Under the pieces are notes generated by a model, which was not told the DNA's origin, searched no databases, and worked only from the letters and a program-made list of their open reading frames with translations. A stretch of 64,000 nt of DNA from Flavobacterium palustre. GTDB taxonomy: Bacteria > Bacteroidota > Bacteroidia > Flavobacteriales > Flavobacteriaceae. The translations under genes and the position numbers were made by a program. The stretch's first letter is position 1. Each line of letters starts with the position of its first letter. The stretch spans positions 427,584-491,583 of the forward strand of contig NZ_BMGA01000002.1 in assembly GCF_014639535.1 (NCBI RefSeq), written 5' to 3'. Below are positions 58,991-64,000 of the stretch, piece by piece.

Positions 58991-61399
58991 ATGATAAAAG
59001 AAAAAAACAATGCTACATTGACTTTTGAGGATTTCAAGACTGAAGTATTGAATGATTATAAGATTGCTGTAACAAGTCGAGAATGCAGTCTTTTAGGACG
59101 CAGGGAAGTATTGACCGGTAAAGCTAAATTTGGAATTTTTGGAGACGGAAAAGAAGTGCCACAATTAGCAATGGCAAAATTCTTTAAAGATGGTGATTTT
59201 CGTTCGGGCTACTATCGTGACCAAACTTTTATGATGGCCATTGGCGAATTTACAACAGCTAATTTCTTTGCCGGATTATACGGTAATACCGATATTAAAC
59301 AAGAACCTATGTCGGCCGGAAGACAGATGGGAGGACATTTTGTAACGCACAGTTTAAACGAAGACGGAAGTTGGAAAAACCTGACTAAACAAAAAAATTC
59401 CAGTTCTGATATTTCTCCCACAGCAGCTCAAATGCCACGTTTGCTAGGTTTAGCACAAGCATCTAAGGTTTATCGAAAAATAAATAATATCCCTAATCAA
59501 AGTAATTTTTCTAACGAAGGAGACGAAATTGCCTGGGGAACCATAGGAAATGCCAGTACATCAGAAGGCGTTTTTTTTGAAACTATAAATGCTGCCGGAG
59601 TACTGCAAGTACCTATGTTAATCAGTATTTGGGATGATGAATACGGTATTTCTGTACATGCCAGACACCAAACTACCAAAGAAAATATATCTGAAATTTT
59701 ATCCGGATTTCAACGTGATAAAAACAGTAATGGAATCGAAATTTTTACTGTAAAAGGCTGGGATTACTCCGACTTGATTACCACTTACGAAAAAGCCTCT
59801 AAAATTGCCAGAGAACAACATGTTCCTGTTTTAGTTCACGTAACCGAATTAACACAACCACAGGGACATTCCAGTTCAGGATCGCACGAAAGATACAAAA
59901 GCACTGAGCGATTGAATTGGGAAAGAGAATTTGACTGTATCAGACAAATGCGACTGTGGATGATTGCCATCAATATCGCTTCGGCAGAAGAACTCGATGA
60001 GATTGATGCAACGATCAAAAAAGAAGTTTTAGAAGGTAAAAAAGCTGCCTGGAATTCATTCATAGCTCCTATTGTTGCCGAAAAAAATGAGCTAATTAAT
60101 ATTCTGGAAAAAATAGCTCCTTCAAGCAAAAATAAAGAACAGATTTTAAGACTTTCGAATAGTCTAAAAAATATTAAAGATCCTCTAAAAAAGGAAATTC
60201 TCGCAACAGCCAGAAAGTCGCTGCGTTTAGTTGTAAATGAAGTTCAGGGAACTGAATTATCCCTTTGGATACAAAAATACACTCAAATAAATCAGGCTGC
60301 CTTCAGCGACAATCTTTATTCGGAATCCAAAAACAATGTTTTTTCAGTTAAAGAAGTACTACCTGACTATGCTGCAGATGCCAGAAGGGATACTGATGGA
60401 CGAATGATTATTCGTGATAACTTTGATGCTTTATTTGCCAAATATCCAGAGGTTCTCATTTTTGGAGAAGATTCAGGAAACATCGGGGATGTCAACCAAG
60501 GTTTAGAAGGTATGCAGGAAAAATACGGAGAAACCCGTGTTGCCGATACAGGTATTCGCGAAGCAACTATTATTGGTCAGGGAATAGGACTCGCACTGAG
60601 AGGCTTACGACCAATTGCTGAAATCCAATACCTCGATTATTTATTGTATGCAATCCAAATTCTAAGTGACGATTTAGCTTCATTACAATATCGAACTGTT
60701 GGTAAACAAAAAGCACCTTTAATCATCAGAACACGCGGACATCGTCTGGAAGGTATTTGGCACTCAGGATCACCTATGGGAATGATTATTAATGCCATTA
60801 GAGGAATTCATGTTTTGGTTCCCAGAAATATGACTAAGGCTGCCGGGTTTTACAATACCTTATTGGAATGCGACGAACCTGCCTTAGTGGTAGAATGCCT
60901 GAACGGATACCGATTAAAAGAAAAAATGCCTCTGAATTATGGTGAATTCAAAACACCAATAGGCGTTGTAGAAACCATAAAAGAAGGTAGCGACATCACA
61001 CTTGTTTCCTACGGATCCACTCTCAGACTGGTTGAACAGGCTGCTATAGAATTAGCAGAAACCGGTATCGATTGCGAAGTAATTGATATTCAATCATTAC
61101 TCCCACTCGATATTAATCATGATATTGCTAAAAGTATCCAAAAAACGAATCGTCTTTTAGTAATTGATGAAGATGTTCCCGGTGGCGCTTCTGCTTATAT
61201 TTTACAACAAATTATTGAGCAGCAGGATGCTTACAAATTTTTAGACAGCAAACCCCAAACCTTATCTGCTAAAGAACACCGTCCTTCTTACGGAACTGAT
61301 GGGGATTATTTTTCAAAACCTTCTATTGAAGATATTTACGAAAAAGTATATGGTATTCTGTCTGAATCTAACCCCGCTAAATATCCGAAATTATACTAA
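58991..61399 (+). CDS. Fused alpha/beta E1 component of a 2-oxoacid dehydrogenase
   Basis: The start at 58991 gives 802 residues; an ATG at 58970 lies only four bases after a TAAATTTG -7 box and would be untranscribed. The N-terminal half is the alpha subunit (DGDFRSGYYRDQTFMM, IGNASTSEGVFFETINAAG, IWDDEYGISVHARHQ), the C-terminal half the beta subunit (EDSGNIGDVNQG, ADTGIREATIIGQGIGLAL, LASLQYRTVGKQKAP). The family is the branched-chain 2-oxoacid or pyruvate-type E1 with thiamine diphosphate. E2 and E3 are not in the window. A strong terminator follows. Confidence 0.88.
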   Translation: MIKEKNNATLTFEDFKTEVLNDYKIAVTSRECSLLGRREVLTGKAKFGIFGDGKEVPQLAMAKFFKDGDFRSGYYRDQTFMMAIGEFTTANFFAGLYGNTDIKQEPMSAGRQMGGHFVTHSLNEDGSWKNLTKQKNSSSDISPTAAQMPRLLGLAQASKVYRKINNIPNQSNFSNEGDEIAWGTIGNASTSEGVFFETINAAGVLQVPMLISIWDDEYGISVHARHQTTKENISEILSGFQRDKNSNGIEIFTVKGWDYSDLITTYEKASKIAREQHVPVLVHVTELTQPQGHSSSGSHERYKSTERLNWEREFDCIRQMRLWMIAINIASAEELDEIDATIKKEVLEGKKAAWNSFIAPIVAEKNELINILEKIAPSSKNKEQILRLSNSLKNIKDPLKKEILATARKSLRLVVNEVQGTELSLWIQKYTQINQAAFSDNLYSESKNNVFSVKEVLPDYAADARRDTDGRMIIRDNFDALFAKYPEVLIFGEDSGNIGDVNQGLEGMQEKYGETRVADTGIREATIIGQGIGLALRGLRPIAEIQYLDYLLYAIQILSDDLASLQYRTVGKQKAPLIIRTRGHRLEGIWHSGSPMGMIINAIRGIHVLVPRNMTKAAGFYNTLLECDEPALVVECLNGYRLKEKMPLNYGEFKTPIGVVETIKEGSDITLVSYGSTLRLVEQAAIELAETGIDCEVIDIQSLLPLDINHDIAKSIQKTNRLLVIDEDVPGGASAYILQQIIEQQDAYKFLDSKPQTLSAKEHRPSYGTDGDYFSKPSIEDIYEKVYGILSESNPAKYPKLY

Positions 61400-61434
61400 A
61401 ACAATCCATAAATCGGATGGATTAACTCATCAAA

Positions 61435-61468
61435 AAAGGCTCGTTTTTTTATTCAAAACGAGCCTTTT
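61435..61468. terminator. Bidirectional terminator
   Basis: AAAAGGCTCGTTTT pairs perfectly with AAAACGAGCCTTTT between converging genes. Confidence 0.9.
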
Positions 61469-61483
61469 GATTTGGAAACCATT

Positions 61484-61894
61484 TTAAATCAAAGTAGCCG
61501 ATGTTGTAATTGTAGTATTAAACAACTTAGAAATTGGACAATTGTGTTCCGCTTTCGTTACCAATTCCTGAAATGCTGCATCTGAAATCCCTTCTATTTT
61601 AGCATTTACGGTTAAGTTAGATTCTTTAATTGTTCCTTCCAATAAATTAATAACACATTTGGTTTCGATACTTTCAATTTCAAATCCTGCTTCGGTAATA
61701 TAAGCCGATAATTGCATTGTAAAACAGCCCGAATGTGCCGCAGCAACTAATTCTTCAGGATTTGTACCTACTCCTTCCTCAAAACGGGAATGAAAGGAAT
61801 ATTGAGTATTTTCTAATGTTTTACTTTGGGTGGTAAGAACTCCTTTTCCTTCTTTTAGAGAACCTTTCCAAACTGCTGTTGCGTTTCTTTTCAT
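61484..61894 (-). CDS. OsmC-family peroxidase
   Basis: A 136-residue protein of the OsmC/Ohr group. Peroxidatic C57 is in HSGCFTMQLS and resolving C119 in EHNCPISKLF; the N-terminal GTNPEELVAAAHSG is standard for OsmC. It reduces organic hydroperoxides, in the cytoplasm. Confidence 0.92.
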   Translation of the reverse strand: MKRNATAVWKGSLKEGKGVLTTQSKTLENTQYSFHSRFEEGVGTNPEELVAAAHSGCFTMQLSAYITEAGFEIESIETKCVINLLEGTIKESNLTVNAKIEGISDAAFQELVTKAEHNCPISKLFNTTITTSATLI

Positions 61895-62002
61895 ACTTTT
61901 ATATTTATTGTTTTTTTTCTCTTTCTATTTTTTTAACCCGCTCTAATTTAATTCTTTTTTACATAAATCATTTCCGTTAAAACATATTTAATTAAAAATT
62001 AA

Positions 62003-62030
62003 AAGCCAACCCAAATGAATGAGTTGGCTT
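62003..62030 (-). terminator. Terminator of the T9SS-secreted protein gene
   Basis: AAGCCAAC (62003-62010) pairs with GTTGGCTT (62023-62030), followed on the minus strand by TTTAATTTTTAATT. Confidence 0.75.
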
Positions 62031-62051
62031 GTGATATAATTTTAAAGGTTA

Positions 62052-64000
62052 TTAGTGTTTCACTAATTTAATAGTTTTTCTATTATCACCCTGAGTAACA
62101 ATTGCAATATAAGTACTTAGAGGTAATTCCTCTCCAAAAACGATTGGTTCTCCGTCATTTTTCTCAATGACTTTTATCAATTTACCTAATAAGTCAAATA
62201 CCTGAACGGATACCTTTTCACTACTAGCTCCTACCAGAGTTATAGTAAATTGGTTATTAGATGGGTTTGGATAAGCGATTACGTCGAAAGGAATTGGTTT
62301 TGTTATTTCTGATGTTTTATTTACTTCTTCAAAAATAACCGGTGTCTCTATTACTTGTTTTGAAATTGTTGGCGTACTCACACGAGCTGTTACCGTTGAT
62401 ACTGATGCTTGACAATTTCCACCACCATCAACATAAACTTTGCTACCTGATCCAACAGCTTTTTCTACCGTTTTAGTTCCATCCCAACTACTGGAGAACC
62501 AGATACCGCCCGCTTTTCTGTAAAGTGTAATAGCTATTTTCTGATCAGTTCCACATTGGTAAGCTGTCATTTGAAAAGTAGCCCCTCCCTCAATCGCAAC
62601 TGTTGTTTCACCAATTTGCTCTACAAGATTAGCTTTTGCACTGAAGGTTCCTCTTGGAGCTGTCGCCACCATCGAAGCAATCGCATTTGTTGTGATGATA
62701 TAAGTGTGCAGTTTATCATCCAATATTCCATCTGTCTTATAATAACTGTTAATCAAAACTTTCACTTTGCCTTTAGGATTAGTTCCTGATTTTGTGTATT
62801 GAATATCGAATTGATAATCTGTACACAGACCCGGTACTCCTTTGATATAACCTGCAGATTGCTGTGTTGTAACAGGATTAACAAACCTACTACCGCCACA
62901 AATAAATCCTCCGGATATTGGTTTACTTACCGAAACTATTACCTGTGAAAGTCCACAGTCTTTCAAAGTTTCATTTGAATATGCACCGGTAACCAATACT
63001 CCTACCTGGTAGTTCGCTGCATTCTGTGAGCCAATATCAAACTGAACAATGGCACTGGCGAATCCTATTGAACCATCATTAATATCTACAAGACCTACCG
63101 GTATATCTTTTGCACTTGGAATCGGTGACCACACACCATTATTAACATAACAGAAAGTAACTTTTGCACCTCTCAAATCACCTTTAGGAAGGTTCTTATC
63201 CTTAATCATTGCTGTCATAGTTAAAGTCCCCTTACTTGAATTAGGCCCGGTTGTCCATGCAAACACATCACCAGTATAGAATCCTTTTGCATCATATGGA
63301 TCTGCATTCCTGGCTACTACTGTAAGTGGCTTAGACAATGAAGTACTTTCATCATAATTCGAAGGAGTGCCTGGAGTAAATACACCTACTACATTATAAG
63401 TTCCTGGATTTTCAGCAACCTGTTTGATAATAGTTGCTTCGAAAATGCTATTCGATGTACCTGGTACAGGCACAATAGATGCAGTTCCATAAGATACACC
63501 ATTGATAAAGAATTTAACACTACCGGTCAATAATTGTGCTGTATTCGCAGGTGTTACTCTCGCTGTCATTGTTAAGTTATCCATGAACCTCACACTTGGT
63601 GCACTTGTAATAAGTGTAGTTATGGTAGAAGCTATTGTAATCTCAGCAGCAAGATCTATAGCTGTAGTACTTGTCAAATTATAATTTGGTGCATCCGCCC
63701 CGCCTATTGAGATACCCGTTACAGTTACCTTCCATGTACCCACATTAAAATCTGCGAAGTTTGAATTTGCAGGAAAATAAGACACAGTTATATCATCACC
63801 CGCTACTGCATCAGTTGTTAATGTTACTACTGCTGTAGTATTACCATCAAAGATCTTATTATCAGCAACTGCTGTTACAGTCAAATCTTTCTTCATAATA
63901 TCTACACCTACTGTTCCTCCTGTTACTTTATAATTTGAATTTGATGATGTCAGTGAGTTAACTGTAAAGCTTGTGTAAGTGCCAACATTTTTACTCGATA
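62052..64000 (-). CDS. Large secreted YDG-repeat protein with T9SS sorting domain (C-terminal part)
   Basis: The frame stays open to the right window edge, so the true start is outside; at least 649 codons are visible and the internal Met at 63896 is not the start. The N-terminal part visible has YDG-type repeats (KDLTVTAVADNKIFDGNTTAVV, YNLTST), then an Ig-like domain (PSVRFMDNLTMTARVTPANTA), followed by further beta domains with single cysteines. The end is a type-A T9SS sorting domain: VIAYPNPSNNQFTI, VSVQVFDLLGKLIKVI, TIKLVKH. It should be exported and attached to the surface or released. Probably an adhesin. Confidence 0.85.
   Translation of the reverse strand, partial: SSKNVGTYTSFTVNSLTSSNSNYKVTGGTVGVDIMKKDLTVTAVADNKIFDGNTTAVVTLTTDAVAGDDITVSYFPANSNFADFNVGTWKVTVTGISIGGADAPNYNLTSTTAIDLAAEITIASTITTLITSAPSVRFMDNLTMTARVTPANTAQLLTGSVKFFINGVSYGTASIVPVPGTSNSIFEATIIKQVAENPGTYNVVGVFTPGTPSNYDESTSLSKPLTVVARNADPYDAKGFYTGDVFAWTTGPNSSKGTLTMTAMIKDKNLPKGDLRGAKVTFCYVNNGVWSPIPSAKDIPVGLVDINDGSIGFASAIVQFDIGSQNAANYQVGVLVTGAYSNETLKDCGLSQVIVSVSKPISGGFICGGSRFVNPVTTQQSAGYIKGVPGLCTDYQFDIQYTKSGTNPKGKVKVLINSYYKTDGILDDKLHTYIITTNAIASMVATAPRGTFSAKANLVEQIGETTVAIEGGATFQMTAYQCGTDQKIAITLYRKAGGIWFSSSWDGTKTVEKAVGSGSKVYVDGGGNCQASVSTVTARVSTPTISKQVIETPVIFEEVNKTSEITKPIPFDVIAYPNPSNNQFTITLVGASSEKVSVQVFDLLGKLIKVIEKNDGEPIVFGEELPLSTYIAIVTQGDNRKTIKLVKH

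Noticed and set aside
63896-63898. Met codon at 63896 as start of the YDG protein
   Set aside because: The frame continues upstream with the same YDG-type sequence to the window end, and there is no signal peptide at this Met.
1-64000. tRNA, rRNA, CRISPR, insertion sequence or prophage
   Set aside because: I looked for cloverleaf T-arm words, direct-repeat arrays and transposase or integrase motifs and found none I could support.

Overview
The window looks like chromosome from a member of the Flavobacteriales, most likely Flavobacterium or a close relative. The evidence is AT-rich DNA, promoters of the TTG/TAnnTTTG type, menaquinone genes, a protein with a type IX secretion (T9SS) sorting tail, an STN-type TonB receptor with ECF sigma and FecR, a fused 2-oxoacid dehydrogenase E1, and many short palindromic repeats between genes. 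I saw no rRNA, tRNA, CRISPR array, insertion sequence, prophage or replication origin.

Layout. 1-8.0 kb is a sugar uptake and catabolism locus: the tail of a fucose-isomerase-family enzyme, a two-subunit transketolase, a ribose-type ABC importer with a DUF2291 protein, and an FGGY kinase. The enzyme set resembles the transketolase route for D-apiose, but the substrate is inferred. 8.1-9.4 kb is an accessory module (15-residue repeat protein plus zinc-ribbon/DUF4145 protein) bounded by a perfect 10-bp inverted repeat. 9.7-12.5 kb holds an alpha/beta hydrolase, a NagB-fold protein and a small lipoprotein. 12.7-15.9 kb is a cell-envelope ECF sigma/anti-sigma locus with two related small exported proteins and a predicted outer-membrane barrel; two matching ECF-type promoters mark the regulon. 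16.1-21.4 kb is a menaquinone cluster (menC, menA, menB) with a TPR protein and a UPF0173 hydrolase. 21.6-24.6 kb has a kinase-like membrane protein without an ATPase domain, a decayed gene and two hypothetical proteins. 24.6-28.4 kb is a LacI regulator divergent from a dehydrogenase/lactonase/SDR operon resembling part of the oxidative L-fucose pathway, with two LacI-type operators between them.

28.5-38.1 kb is mostly housekeeping: MoxR ATPase and VWA partner, YchJ-like protein, CHASE-PAS histidine kinase with a single-domain response regulator, J-domain/KTSC fusion, SIMPL protein and rhomboid protease. 38.2-44.4 kb is a second ECF system (sigma, FecR, STN-TonB receptor) divergent from a repeat lipoprotein and a secreted zinc protease; the lipoprotein and fecR share an exact promoter-like motif. 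44.5-45.8 kb holds two orphan genes, one with a left boundary matching the 8.2-kb module. 46.0-61.9 kb carries glmM, an AcpH-like protein, AlkD-like protein, CLC channel, uvrA, an esterase, a LOG protein, an M1-like protein without its zinc site, the E1 fusion and an OsmC protein. The window ends inside a large secreted YDG-repeat protein exported by T9SS.

The most unusual signals are the inverted-repeat-bounded accessory modules, the two ECF promoter pairs, and the transketolase/importer locus.
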